From: Marinomonas alcarazii
Lineage (GTDB): Bacteria; Pseudomonadota; Gammaproteobacteria; Pseudomonadales; Marinomonadaceae
NCBI RefSeq assembly: GCF_003208215.1
Contig: NZ_QKLW01000005.1
Span: forward strand, 124,001 to 188,000
Direction of reading: 5' to 3'
Length of the DNA: 64,000 nucleotides
Under the pieces are notes generated by a model. It did no database searches, was not told where the DNA came from, and worked only from the letters and a program-made list of their open reading frames with translations. Both the position numbers and the translations under genes were made by a program. This document shows, piece by piece, positions 9,691 to 19,247 of this stretch (the first letter of the stretch is position 1; the number at the start of each line of letters is the position of its first letter).

Positions 9691-10737
9691 ATGAAACGTC
9701 CAACAACAAAAACATCGCTTTTCACCCTAGCGGGCGCAACAACCCTACTCGCATTAAGCAGCACATCTGCCCACGCCAGTGGTGAAGTCAACGTATATTC
9801 AGCACGCAGTGAAGCGCTGATTGCTCCTCTGCTTGATATCTATTCAAAAGAAAATAACGTCAAAGTAAACTTAATCACAGGCAGTGCTGACGCTTTGCTA
9901 AGCCGCCTACAATCTGAAGGTGATGCCAGCCCAGCGGATGTATTCATTACCGTTGATGCAGGACGTTTGTATCGAGCAAAAGAAGCCGGTGTGCTTCAGC
10001 CTTTTGAAACAAGCCACCTCAATAAAGTAGTACCGGATCATCTAAAAGACCGTGACGGTTACTGGTATGGCTTGTCTCAGCGTGCTCGCGTAGTGCTTTA
10101 CAACCCTGAAAAAGTATCTGCTGATGATCTATCAACCTACGAAGATTTAGCGGATCCTAAGTGGAAAGGCAAAATTTGCATTCGCTCTTCTAGCAACATC
10201 TACAACCAATCCTTGGTTGCTTCCATGATCGATGCAAACGGTGAAAAACAAACTCTTGAATGGATCAAAGGCTTGGTTGCTAACTTTGCCCGTCCACCAG
10301 CTGGCGGTGACACAGACCAGATTAAAGCCGCTGCAGCAGGCGTTTGTGACATCGCCGTGGCGAATACTTATTACTTTGGTCGCCTAGGCTTAAGTGACAA
10401 AGCGGATGATCGCGCCGTTTTTGACAAGCTAAAAATGTTCTGGCCTAACCAAGCGGCTAACGAACGTGGTGCTCACGTTAATGTCAGTGGTATTGGTATC
10501 ACGGCATCTTCTAAAAACACTGAAAACGCTAAGCAATTAATCGATTTCTTAACCAATAAACAAAGCCAAGAATGGTACGCGAAGGTTAACAATGAATACG
10601 CTGTTATTGAAGGCGTTGCGCCACCAAAAAGTTTATCAACATTCGGTGAGTTTAAAGCTGATCAGGTATCTTTAAGCGTATTAGGTGAAAACAATCGCCA
10701 AGCGGTTAAATTAATGGACCAAGGTGGTTGGAAGTAA
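9691..10737 (+). CDS. Ferric iron ABC transporter periplasmic binding protein (FbpA/FutA family)
   Basis: 348 residues from ATG 9691, preceded by AGGAAC. A Sec signal peptide (MKRPTTKTSLFTLAGATTLL up to AHA) is followed by GEVNVYSARSEALIAPLLD, the FbpA/FutA1-type mature N-terminus. ASPADVFITVDAGRLYRAKEAG and the twin-tyrosine stretch NTYYFGRLG are typical iron-ligand regions of this family. It would bind Fe3+ in the periplasm for an inner-membrane permease. No permease or ATPase genes follow; the gene is flanked by a terminator, so it is an orphan here and must work with a transporter coded elsewhere. An obvious Fur box was not found. Confidence 0.88.
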   Translation: MKRPTTKTSLFTLAGATTLLALSSTSAHASGEVNVYSARSEALIAPLLDIYSKENNVKVNLITGSADALLSRLQSEGDASPADVFITVDAGRLYRAKEAGVLQPFETSHLNKVVPDHLKDRDGYWYGLSQRARVVLYNPEKVSADDLSTYEDLADPKWKGKICIRSSSNIYNQSLVASMIDANGEKQTLEWIKGLVANFARPPAGGDTDQIKAAAAGVCDIAVANTYYFGRLGLSDKADDRAVFDKLKMFWPNQAANERGAHVNVSGIGITASSKNTENAKQLIDFLTNKQSQEWYAKVNNEYAVIEGVAPPKSLSTFGEFKADQVSLSVLGENNRQAVKLMDQGGWK

Positions 10738-10776
10738 ATCCTTTTTAATAAAAAGATTAAAGTTGTCTTTTAAACG

Positions 10777-10818
10777 CAAGAGCTTTTCAAGTAGATGCTT
10801 GAAAAGCTCTTTGCTTTC
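10777..10818 (+). terminator. Terminator after the iron-binding protein gene
   Basis: CAAGAGCTTTTCAAG (10777-10791) pairs with CTTGAAAAGCTCTTTG (10798-10813); the loop is tagatg and a short T-rich tail follows. Confidence 0.8.
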
Positions 10819-11152
10819 TATATAAAGCAATGAGCGTTACAAAGCAGATCCTTCATAAAACGTTACTGCAAACCAAAGTACTTTCCGGTTACATCTTGTC
10901 ACTTCTATTCACTTTCATCCCCTAAGTAAAAAATAAACACCTCAACCAAATGGACGTTGTAAAGCCATCAAAAGCGAGTCACGATATCTAAATAAAATGC
11001 AGGTGGTAGAAAGCAAACAATAGGGGCATTACGCTTTATCTCAGATTTAACATGTAAATATATAAATATGTATTTTTTACTATTTTCTGGATTTTTGACG
11101 ATTATTTGCTTAATTTAAAAGTATCCCCATTAGCTTTGCCAAGGAGAGGTTC
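10819..11152. other. Intergenic, promoter region of the lipoprotein gene
   Basis: About 330 bases with a very AT-rich part around 11045-11120. No coding frame was recognised. A strong ribosome site (AAGGAGAGG, 11141-11149) ends it. Confidence 0.5.
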
Positions 11153-12265
11153 ATGAAACATTCCGCTCTACTGCCTGCTGTGCTGCTATTATCCGCTTGC
11201 TCGACTAACTCTCAATTAAATGTTGTCGACGGTTTAACACTCGTTGCAGCCAATGATGGTATAGGAATGAACCCTTCTCGTTGGATAGTTTCGGGGCACC
11301 CAGTGCAAACGACCTATGTATCACTCAATGGACAACTTGGCCTAAGAGCAGGTCAAGTGTGTATTGCCAGCCGTTTTCGTTCACCCTTCACCAACAACTG
11401 CCAAGATTTGAATATGGATCAGAATCAAGCGGTAAATGTTTCGTTTTATAGCGAGTATTACCCCTCGTCTACAAACAACGGTGGAGAGAAACTCTCTGTG
11501 TTGCTTTCGGCAATATATACAGAGCGTGAAGCGGCGGCAGCCTATGTGAAAGCGAGCAGAATTTACTATGCATGTGTTACCGAAGAAAATACAAAAATAC
11601 ACAAGGAACAAAACCTCGACACTAAGAAGTCAACGCAAGCCACTAAAGAGAAAATCGACAATGGCAGTATATGTGTTAACGAGAAAAATATGCGAGACGC
11701 TACATACAACGCACTAAGTACTAAGCAAATTGCTGTACAGAAACACTCTTTGGTTCCCAATCGAGTTATTTACAACTGGGCAGAATCACTAAAGTTTGAA
11801 GGAGGTGCAGTGGTTCTAGAGCAGCCAAAAAATGCAGCTTCTGGGAGTTATAATAAAGAAGCAAGTGGTTACACAGTCGTTAATGGCATTCGTATTGAGC
11901 GTGTTCAAATCAATTGTGAAGCTATAAAAGGACTCATCGCAAAGCATAATGATCATGATCGCCTTAAAATCGTTACCATGACCCTAAGCGCAGATGAACT
12001 TTACTATGATGCTCGTGAAGATAAAACTGCAGCCTTTAATGCTAATCTAACCTTCTCGCCTAATGAGTTAAAAACACTTAAAAATATTTTTGACTCGGAT
12101 ATAGAGGCAAGCATAAATGCAGCGCTTGCCAGTTCTTCTAATATTGCCTCCAGCGGATACTTAATAGGTAAAAAATCAGGTAACAAATCACAAGAAACCT
12201 CTAATAAAGGGCTAACTTACTATGCAGTGCTGACTGACCTAAAATCGTTTCAGTGTCCTGAATAA
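11153..12265 (+). CDS. Putative lipoprotein of unknown function
   Basis: 370 residues. The N-terminus MKHSALLPAVLLLSACSTNS has a type II signal peptide with lipobox LSAC, so the mature protein should be lipidated on Cys16. A very good Shine-Dalgarno (AAGGAGAGG) decides the start. The rest is hydrophilic, with paired cysteines (VCIAS, NNCQD, YACV, SICV, INCEA, FQCPE) suggesting disulfides, and a Lys/Gln-rich middle (about 142-165). I do not recognise a domain. It stands alone between an iron-binding protein and ilvY, facing ilvY convergently. The AT-rich upstream region and lack of recognised relatives make it a candidate accessory gene. Confidence 0.75.
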   Translation: MKHSALLPAVLLLSACSTNSQLNVVDGLTLVAANDGIGMNPSRWIVSGHPVQTTYVSLNGQLGLRAGQVCIASRFRSPFTNNCQDLNMDQNQAVNVSFYSEYYPSSTNNGGEKLSVLLSAIYTEREAAAAYVKASRIYYACVTEENTKIHKEQNLDTKKSTQATKEKIDNGSICVNEKNMRDATYNALSTKQIAVQKHSLVPNRVIYNWAESLKFEGGAVVLEQPKNAASGSYNKEASGYTVVNGIRIERVQINCEAIKGLIAKHNDHDRLKIVTMTLSADELYYDAREDKTAAFNANLTFSPNELKTLKNIFDSDIEASINAALASSSNIASSGYLIGKKSGNKSQETSNKGLTYYAVLTDLKSFQCPE

Positions 12266-12345
12266 AGTAACAATAATAGAAAATGCAATATTGTTATAAT
12301 TCAGCGTATGTTTATATAGTGTCATTTATTGAGCTTCGTTCCGTT

Positions 12346-13224
12346 TTACATCAGTTCCCAAAACGCCTCAACCAAGGGGTTCTTCAAGCTTTTCTTCATC
12401 GTAAACAGACCAATATCGTATGGCTCCAATTCGGGCTGTACATCTAGCACTTTAATTCGATCCACCAATGGGCTGTTATCCAGAACAATTTTTGGCACTA
12501 CGCCGATACCAAAGCCCAAGCTCACCATACTCACAATCGCTTCGTTACCCGTTACTTGCGCGTATATCTTAGGTGCGATGTCATGATGTCGAAACCACTC
12601 ATCAACACGCGTACGAGACACACCACTTTCCGAAAGAATCATCGGAATATCTGCCCATTCTTCTGGCGTACTTGGCGTATGCGTTGGCACGTTCGGCACT
12701 TGCTGTTCAAGCGGCGCAATAAACAACAATGGCGAGATGGCGATAGGTTTAAAGGCCAAGCCACGAGGCAAATTAGCGGGGCGAGCCGCAATGGTGATGT
12801 CCTCTTTGCCATCCAAAATATGTGCAATCGCATGCTCAGGATCGCCAGTACGCAGCTTAATTTCAATCGCTGGATAGGCAATTCGAAAACGACGCAGCAA
12901 CTCGTATAAGAAACTGTAACTCGCCGTTACCGACCCATAGAGACTGATTTCACCGCTGAGCTGATCGGAATTATCCGTCAGCTCGTGACGAATTAAGTTC
13001 CACTGTCGGCTGGTGTCTCGGGCATACTTGAGGAATTTCTGACCTTCTTGAGTCAATACCACAGTGCGATTATCACGATTAAACAGCGCAACCCCCAGCT
13101 CATCTTCTAAGTGCCGAATGTTACGCGACATAGCAGAAATACTAATATGACATTCATCGCTGGCGCGTCCGAAATTCAACGTTTCCGCTAACGCGAGAAA
13201 TTGTTTCAGTGTCTTTATATTCAT
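12346..13224 (-). CDS. ilvY: LysR-type activator of ilvC, IlvY
   Basis: 292 residues. The LysR helix-turn-helix is at residues 1-60 (LKQFLALAETLNFGRASDEC, ISAMSRNIRHLEDELG) and the effector domain has GSVTASYSFLYELLRRF and SLGFGIGVVPKIVL, all matching IlvY. In enterobacteria IlvY activates ilvC in response to acetolactate or acetohydroxybutyrate. Here it is divergent from ilvC with a 222-base intergenic region, the same arrangement as in E. coli. A palindrome in that gap is a likely operator. Confidence 0.92.
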   Translation of the reverse strand: MNIKTLKQFLALAETLNFGRASDECHISISAMSRNIRHLEDELGVALFNRDNRTVVLTQEGQKFLKYARDTSRQWNLIRHELTDNSDQLSGEISLYGSVTASYSFLYELLRRFRIAYPAIEIKLRTGDPEHAIAHILDGKEDITIAARPANLPRGLAFKPIAISPLLFIAPLEQQVPNVPTHTPSTPEEWADIPMILSESGVSRTRVDEWFRHHDIAPKIYAQVTGNEAIVSMVSLGFGIGVVPKIVLDNSPLVDRIKVLDVQPELEPYDIGLFTMKKSLKNPLVEAFWELM

Positions 13225-13287
13225 GATGCAACATCAATTTTATTAGGATAAGGCAATGATAAATCATGATTGCAAAAAATGGGATAC

Positions 13288-13302
13288 TATATTGCGAATA
13301 TA
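13288..13302. promoter_or_regulatory. Candidate IlvY operator
   Basis: TATATTGCGAATATA is a near-perfect 15-base palindrome (TATATT-GCG-AATATA) in the ilvY-ilvC divergent region, 64 bases upstream of ilvY and 145 upstream of ilvC. LysR regulators bind such interrupted dyads. Its assignment rests on position and symmetry only. Confidence 0.4.
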
Positions 13303-13446
13303 TCAATTTACGAAAAGGTATCACTAGGATAGATTAACCTTACTCGCAGGACGGCATCAAAATCATTTGTTGGCGACTGTGTAATCCATTTTTAATATCG
13401 GCGTGCTTTCATCGCAGATACATTAATTTAATAAGGTGTGTTTAAC

Positions 13447-14919
13447 ATGGCTAACTACTTCAATACTTTGCCGCTACGTGAGCAACTAGCAGAACTAGCA
13501 AAATGTCGCTTCATGAACAGCTCTGAATTTGCTGATGGCGTAGAAGCGCTAAAAGGCAAAAAAATGGTTGTTATCGGTTGTGGCGCACAAGGTCTTAACC
13601 AAGGCCTAAACCTACGTGATTCTGGTCTAGATGTTTCTTACGCTTTGCGTCCAGAAGCCATTGCACAAAAGCGTCAGTCTTGGAAGAACGCGACTGAAAA
13701 CGGCTTTGTTGTTGGCACTTACGAAGAATTGATTCCAACAGCTGACGTTGTATTAAACCTTACTCCTGATAAGCAACACACAGCTGTTGTTAAAGCCGTT
13801 ATGCCTCTTATGAAAGAAGGCGCTTGCCTATCTTACTCTCACGGTTTCAACATCGTTGAAGAAGGCATGAAAATCCGTGACGACTTAACTGTCATCATGG
13901 TTGCTCCTAAGTGCCCAGGTTCTGAAGTTCGCGCAGAATACGTTCGTGGTTTCGGTGTTCCAACACTTATCGCTGTTCACGAAGACAACGATCCTAAAGG
14001 TGAAGGTCTTGCACTAGCAAAAGCGTACGCTGTTGGCACTGGCGGTCACAAAGCAGGCGTTTTGATGTCTTCTTTCATCGCGGAAGTAAAATCTGACCTT
14101 ATGGGTGAGCAAACTATCCTTTGTGGTATGTTGCAAACAGGTTCTATCCTTTGCTTCGACAAAATGGTTGAAGAAGGCATCGACCCAGGTTATGCGTCTC
14201 GCTTGATCCAATACGGTTGGGAAACCATCACAGAAGCATTGAAATACGGTGGCGTGACAAACATGCTAGATCGTCTTTCTAACCCAGCTAAGATCAAAGC
14301 ATTTGATCTTTCTGAAGAACTTAAAGTCATCATGCGTCCTTTGTACAACAAACACCAAGATGACATCATCGACGGAACTTTCTCTCGCGTGATGATGGAA
14401 GACTGGGCAAACGACGATGCAAACCTTCTTAAATGGCGTGCAGAAACAGCAGAAACTAACTTCGAGAAAACACCAGCTGGCGATGTAGAGATTTCTGAAC
14501 AAGAATTCTTCGACAACGGTATCTTGATGGTTGCTATGGTTAAAGCCGGTGTTGAACTTGCTTTCGAAACAATGACAGCAGCAGGCATTGTTGCAGAATC
14601 TGCTTACTACGAGTCTCTACACGAAACACCGCTTATTGCGAACACAATCGCTCGTAAGAAATTGTACGAAATGAACGCGACAATTTCTGATACTGCGGAA
14701 TACGGTTGCTACCTATACAACCACGCTTGTGTTCCTCTACTAGCGGACTTCATGAAAGGCATCAAAACCGACGTTATCGGTAAAGGTCTTTCTGTAGAAG
14801 ATACTGGCGTTGATAACAAGCGCTTGATCGAAGTCAACACAGCGCTACGCTCTCATCCTGTTGAAGCGGTTGGTGCGGTACTTCGTGGTCATATGGCGGA
14901 CATGAAAAAAATCGTTTAA
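13447..14919 (+). CDS. ilvC: Ketol-acid reductoisomerase, class II (long form)
   Basis: 490 residues from ATG 13447, preceded by AAGGTG; an in-frame GTG at 13438 lies inside that ribosome site and is rejected. The N-terminus [20 protein letters not shown] and the NADPH motif [20 protein letters not shown] are those of the E. coli-type long enzyme, whose usual length is 491. Two knotted C-terminal domains contain the Mg-binding acidic residues ([12 protein letters not shown]). It converts acetolactate or acetohydroxybutyrate to dihydroxy acids in valine and isoleucine synthesis. Codon use is strongly biased, consistent with high expression. It is monocistronic and divergent from its activator gene ilvY. 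Confidence 0.97.
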   Translation: MANYFNTLPLREQLAELAKCRFMNSSEFADGVEALKGKKMVVIGCGAQGLNQGLNLRDSGLDVSYALRPEAIAQKRQSWKNATENGFVVGTYEELIPTADVVLNLTPDKQHTAVVKAVMPLMKEGACLSYSHGFNIVEEGMKIRDDLTVIMVAPKCPGSEVRAEYVRGFGVPTLIAVHEDNDPKGEGLALAKAYAVGTGGHKAGVLMSSFIAEVKSDLMGEQTILCGMLQTGSILCFDKMVEEGIDPGYASRLIQYGWETITEALKYGGVTNMLDRLSNPAKIKAFDLSEELKVIMRPLYNKHQDDIIDGTFSRVMMEDWANDDANLLKWRAETAETNFEKTPAGDVEISEQEFFDNGILMVAMVKAGVELAFETMTAAGIVAESAYYESLHETPLIANTIARKKLYEMNATISDTAEYGCYLYNHACVPLLADFMKGIKTDVIGKGLSVEDTGVDNKRLIEVNTALRSHPVEAVGAVLRGHMADMKKIV

Positions 14920-15049
14920 TACGATTATTGCGCTCGCCAATACTTTGTTAAAAATAGACTCGAAATGCTCATTTATGCTTATAAACTCTGCTTTCTCGTC
15001 TATTTTTGCCTCGTCTTGGCTTCGCTCATGACATCGTAATTTACTAATA

Positions 15050-15086
15050 AAAAGCCGAGTGACTCATTGAGTACTCGGCTTTTTTG
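15050..15086 (+). terminator. Terminator downstream of ilvC
   Basis: AAAGCCGAGT (15051-15060) pairs with ACTCGGCTTT (15073-15082), followed by further T residues. The inner loop contains a small second dyad (ACTCA/TTGAGT). It ends just before the ribosome site of the next gene. Confidence 0.85.
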
Positions 15087-15131
15087 TCGCTTTCTTTTTG
15101 CTATTCGCTAAAAACCGATAAGGAATCCCCC

Positions 15132-16556
15132 ATGGGCTCTATCATTCGCCTTGAAAATCTTTGCGTTAACTTTGACGATCGCTTTAATCTGCACAACATA
15201 GAGTGGACGATTGAACCAAACCAACATTGGGTGATTACAGGAACAAACGGAGCGGGGAAATCAGCTCTAGCTGCTGTCCTAGCCGGTGTGGGTGATATTG
15301 AAAATGGTACAGTAACAGGTCTGCCAAATAATGTTGGATTGGTCTCATTTGAAGCGCAAGCTGAGCTGATTGCTAAAGAATTGAAGAAAGACGATGCCGA
15401 CATCATGGATGTTATCTCCCTTGGCACGCCCGTTTATGAAATGATCTTCGACAACTGCCAAGATCCAGAACTGGCTCACTCTTTAGTAGAAAAATTCGGC
15501 CTAAGCAAACTACTTGATCGCGCATTTCGTAAACTCTCCACGGGTGAGACTCGAAAAGTCATGCTGATCCGTGCGCTGTCTAGCAAGCCAGATTTATTGA
15601 TTTTGGACGAGCCATTTGATGGTTTAGATGTCGACACCCTTGCTATGCTGCAAGCCCACCTAGCCTCCATCATAGAAACCACACCTATGGTCATGGTGTT
15701 AAATCGCTTTGATGAAATGCCCGACTTTATCAGCCATGTAGCTTATGTTGACCAAGGCAAGTTGACTCTGACGGTTGATAAAAAAGACGACAATGCATTC
15801 AACGAGCTTTACCAACTACTGCATTTGAAAACCACCGACCTAAGCGTGCCTGAGGCAGACCCAGCCAACAAGCTGCCAGCACTCGACCCAAGCCAGCCAC
15901 TGGTGAAACTTAACCAAGCCACCATTAAATACGGCGATACTGTCATTGTCGATAAACTGGATTGGACCATTCAGCAAGGCCAACATTGGCAACTTAGCGG
16001 CCCCAACGGCAGCGGCAAAACATGCGTACTCTCTTTGATCACTGGCGATCATCCTCAATGCTACACCAACGACATTTTCGTCTTTGGATTCCAACGTGGT
16101 AACGGTGAAAGCATCTGGCAGATCAAACAATTTATCGGCTATGTATCGACAGCGTTACAATGGGAATACCGCGTCAGCACCAGCTGCAAAAACGTAATCA
16201 TTTCCGGCTTCTACGACAGCATTGGTATGTACACAAAATCCACCGATAACCAAAAGAAAATCGCCGACCAATGGCTTGCACTGCTCGGCATGAAAGACCG
16301 CGCCGACCAGCCATTTAACAAACTATCCTACGGCGACCAGCGCTTACTACTCATCGCCCGCGCCATGGTCAAACACCCACCGCTGTTGATCCTAGACGAG
16401 CCCTGCCTCGGACTAGACGACATGAACCGACAGCTCGTCCTCGCGTTGATCGAGAAAATATGCCAAGGCTCAGAGACCACCGTCCTCTACGTCAACCACC
16501 ACGCAGAAGATAAGATTGAAGGGATAGAGAACTACTTGGGGTTGAAGAAGAACTAA
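15132..16556 (+). CDS. ModF/YlmA-like protein with two ABC ATPase domains
   Basis: 474 residues from ATG 15132, chosen for AAGGAA just upstream. Two ATPase cassettes follow each other: Walker A GTNGAGKS, signature LSTGETRK, Walker B LLILDEP in the first; GPNGSGKT, LSYGDQRL and LLILDEP in the second. There are no membrane helices. The layout equals E. coli ModF (PhrA), a duplicated ATPase near the molybdate operon with an unproven role. No mod genes are here. The last 49 bases are repeated at 21594-21642, so the 3' end appears to be an insertion target for the DNA to its right. The C-terminal third uses more C-ending codons than the first part, which could mean the 3' end was exchanged. Confidence 0.8.
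   Translation: MGSIIRLENLCVNFDDRFNLHNIEWTIEPNQHWVITGTNGAGKSALAAVLAGVGDIENGTVTGLPNNVGLVSFEAQAELIAKELKKDDADIMDVISLGTPVYEMIFDNCQDPELAHSLVEKFGLSKLLDRAFRKLSTGETRKVMLIRALSSKPDLLILDEPFDGLDVDTLAMLQAHLASIIETTPMVMVLNRFDEMPDFISHVAYVDQGKLTLTVDKKDDNAFNELYQLLHLKTTDLSVPEADPANKLPALDPSQPLVKLNQATIKYGDTVIVDKLDWTIQQGQHWQLSGPNGSGKTCVLSLITGDHPQCYTNDIFVFGFQRGNGESIWQIKQFIGYVSTALQWEYRVSTSCKNVIISGFYDSIGMYTKSTDNQKKIADQWLALLGMKDRADQPFNKLSYGDQRLLLIARAMVKHPPLLILDEPCLGLDDMNRQLVLALIEKICQGSETTVLYVNHHAEDKIEGIENYLGLKKN
16501..16549. repeat. Direct repeat, copy 1 (3' end of modF-like gene)
   Basis: This stretch, coding for the last residues AEDKIEGIENYLGLKK of the ModF-like protein, recurs at 21594-21642 in the same direction with 46 of 49 positions identical. 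The three differences are adjacent (TTG against CCA at 16516-16518). It marks the left edge of a probable inserted segment. Confidence 0.85.
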
Positions 16557-16591
16557 GCTTTTAGATGACTCACTGCCTTAGACAGAAAACC

Positions 16592-16643
16592 GTGTGACGC
16601 TTCATTTTCGAAACTACCGCCTACCTCACATGAAGCGTCACAC
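16592..16643. repeat. Perfect 14-base inverted repeat at the island's left edge
   Basis: GTGTGACGCTTCAT (16592-16605) and ATGAAGCGTCACAC (16630-16643) are perfectly complementary over a 24-base loop, followed by TTGTTTTC. It lies 35 bases after the modF stop. It may terminate modF transcription, or serve as a recombination or protein-binding site of the inserted segment. Confidence 0.7.
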
Positions 16644-16666
16644 TTGTTTTCAAAAGCTGATACATT

Positions 16667-19228
16667 ATGTTAACTAGCCTACAAAAATTGTCGCAAAAGG
16701 ACATTGCTGTGCAAACAAGCCAAGATTTAACTAGTAATGAAATGGCGCAATTTGAAGACAAATTAAAAAATCTCGAAAAAGAGGCCATATTGCTTTGTGC
16801 TACGCGCTCTGTTCTACGAGTATTTCCATTACTTGCCGATAAAGCAGATAATAAAGACTATTTTTATTACTGGTCAGACAAAGATAAGCCGAAGTACCTA
16901 TTAGCTATTTGGCATGAATTACTAATTAATTACTCCCTAAGTAACAAGTCAATTAGCACCTCAGAAACCATCGGATCAGTTCCAGCAAACGGGTCATTTA
17001 TCGCTAGTTATATTGCCTACGCTTCAGGCAGAGCGAGTGCTGCCAAATTAGATAGACATGGAGCTTTAGCTCCAGCGAAGGAATCTATTGCCACTGCTAT
17101 CGACGCTGCAGCCATCGCTACCAGCAATAATAAACACATACACTTTCCAGACATTAAAGCAGCATTAGATAGTGATATATCTCAATTAGAAAATAAGGAA
17201 CCAAGTCTATTCAAACAATCATCTTTATGGCAAAAGCCTGAACTAGACTATCTAACTTGGTTAGAAAAGCATCTTCCTGAAGCATTTCGCCAGCTATCGA
17301 CAGAGCAAGAAGATAGATTGACTGTAGGCATTCTAAATAGTATTTGGCCCATTTATAAGGGAATTTTTGATGGCAAGCCAGACCAGAAAGCAATAGATAA
17401 CGCACTCGATCAACTGGAAGAGTATTTTTCCAATAAGGACATTGACGAAGCAGAAAGCAACAAGCTCTTCTATGGTAAAGATGATGAACCACTTTATGGA
17501 GAGAACAACGAGCTTTTTTATGGAACAAACGATGACATAGAGTCCATCTCAGGTAGTCGCCACAACAGCGACAAACCAGCTAATAAAGATAAACTCAATC
17601 GTCAAAAGCTTGTAGATTCTTTAGCAGTCTTATTAAAAGACCAAAATAATCATCACCATCAAACTATTGGTCTATTAGGCCATTGGGGAGTGGGAAAAAC
17701 ATCGGTCATCAAATTACTAGAGAAAGCTCTTAGACCTAAAAAGCTAGAGAATAAACCAGAATTTTTATTTGCTGAGTTTAATGCTTGGGAATACGAGCAC
17801 ACAGATAACCTGCAAGCAGGTATCGCTCAAGAAATGATAAAAGCACTTTCTAGTCCGGAGCCAAAACCAATTTGTTGGGAAAAAATCTATTGGCCTTTTA
17901 GAAAACTTTGCCTAACACTACGATTTGCATGGAGCCTACATAGCCTAAAAATATTAGCGCCATTAATCCCTCTTTTTCTCGCTCTTGTACCTATTTGGTT
18001 TTCATATTTCTTTAAAGAACAATTTAACCAGATCAATAAGTCCATTACTTATATTTTCGCTACTACTTGGTTCATCGGTTTTTTGTACCCTACGTGGAAG
18101 GAAATTAAAAAGGTGTTGGCAGGACCACTAGCAAAAGAGTTTTTGACCTATTTGAAATTACCCGATTATGGAGAACACTTAGGAACAATTCCGGTAATGC
18201 GTGAGCACATTAAGAAACTCACCAAAGTACGTTTGGGCAATGAGAAACGCTTGCTGTATGTGGTGGATGATTTAGACCGCTGTGGACACAAAGGGATTGT
18301 CAAAGTGCTCGAAGCAGTTCGTATGGTTCTAGATTTAGACAATGTAATTGTAGTAATAGCTGTAGACCAGCGGATTGCCCTAGCGGCACTGGCACTTAAT
18401 TACAAAGAACTCGCCACACAACATCATATTGAAGATCCTCGACTCATCGCCCGCGATTACTTGGCAAAAATCATCCACCTTCCTATCGTATTAACAGAGC
18501 CTGACGAAGCGTCTGTCTTAGGCTACCTAAAATCTCTCTGGAAGAATGACGGTCCACAAAAAAGTGAAGAGCTAAAAAGTAAAGTTGAAACAGGAGATAA
18601 ATTCGATTATTTACAAGCTAAGTCAGCTGATGATTTTCAGGCTCCTAGCTCTTTATCCAAAGCGACAACATCAAACCAGACAGAACCAACGACACCTATT
18701 GCTCAAACAAATACTAGCGAACCATCTAGTGAGTCAGATAATAGAAAAACGATAATCCATAAAGTAAAACAAGTAGAACAACTTACCACAAAACAAAAAC
18801 GTGCCTTCTCATATTGGCTGAATCATTTCAAGCTATCCAATCCTCGCCAGATAAAGCGTTTGAATAACAGCTTTAATCTATTACAAAACTTCTATGGTCA
18901 AGACAAAATTATTAATAAAATTACAGCCAAAGATGTAGGAGCGGAAAATGCTTTTCCAATGATGGTGACGTTATTTACCTTTGAATACCTAAATAATCTT
19001 GATGATATGCAAAAGCGATACACATTGAAAAAACTGATTAATGTTGGAAACGCTACTTTCAGCGAGGAACAAGAAAAATTCCTAACCGATAATAAAATAA
19101 CGCCACTAGTAATCGAACTGGCAAACCATAAATTAGACAACATAGAAATGTCCGAAGCGGTTGCCCCATTTGTCCTTCCAGGAATTGATATGATCGATAA
19201 AACAACAGAAAAAAAAGAAAGTAGTTAA
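16667..19228 (+). CDS. KAP-family P-loop NTPase with inserted membrane helices
   Basis: 853 residues. Walker A is GHWGVGKTS (338-346); Walker B is LLYVVDDLDRC (about 528-538). Between them lie two hydrophobic helices (about 427-449 and 460-478), the defining feature of KAP NTPases, the family of Kidins220/ARMS and F-plasmid PifA, which blocks phage T7. The N-terminal 300 residues are unlike anything I recognise and hold three tandem YG-containing units (about 266-289). A Ser/Thr/Gln-rich linker (about 648-690) precedes a conserved region (RAFSYWLNHFKLSNPRQIKR) typical of the KAP C-terminus. Likely a membrane-associated defence or signalling ATPase. Start codon has no strong ribosome site. It is alone on its strand between modF and a toxin-antitoxin pair. 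Confidence 0.85.
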   Translation: MLTSLQKLSQKDIAVQTSQDLTSNEMAQFEDKLKNLEKEAILLCATRSVLRVFPLLADKADNKDYFYYWSDKDKPKYLLAIWHELLINYSLSNKSISTSETIGSVPANGSFIASYIAYASGRASAAKLDRHGALAPAKESIATAIDAAAIATSNNKHIHFPDIKAALDSDISQLENKEPSLFKQSSLWQKPELDYLTWLEKHLPEAFRQLSTEQEDRLTVGILNSIWPIYKGIFDGKPDQKAIDNALDQLEEYFSNKDIDEAESNKLFYGKDDEPLYGENNELFYGTNDDIESISGSRHNSDKPANKDKLNRQKLVDSLAVLLKDQNNHHHQTIGLLGHWGVGKTSVIKLLEKALRPKKLENKPEFLFAEFNAWEYEHTDNLQAGIAQEMIKALSSPEPKPICWEKIYWPFRKLCLTLRFAWSLHSLKILAPLIPLFLALVPIWFSYFFKEQFNQINKSITYIFATTWFIGFLYPTWKEIKKVLAGPLAKEFLTYLKLPDYGEHLGTIPVMREHIKKLTKVRLGNEKRLLYVVDDLDRCGHKGIVKVLEAVRMVLDLDNVIVVIAVDQRIALAALALNYKELATQHHIEDPRLIARDYLAKIIHLPIVLTEPDEASVLGYLKSLWKNDGPQKSEELKSKVETGDKFDYLQAKSADDFQAPSSLSKATTSNQTEPTTPIAQTNTSEPSSESDNRKTIIHKVKQVEQLTTKQKRAFSYWLNHFKLSNPRQIKRLNNSFNLLQNFYGQDKIINKITAKDVGAENAFPMMVTLFTFEYLNNLDDMQKRYTLKKLINVGNATFSEEQEKFLTDNKITPLVIELANHKLDNIEMSEAVAPFVLPGIDMIDKTTEKKESS

Positions 19229-19247
19229 TCACGCACGACTTCGCTAT

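Noticed and set aside
14190..14588. 132-codon frame antisense to ilvC
   Set aside because: Arises from the biased codon use of ilvC; no independent support.
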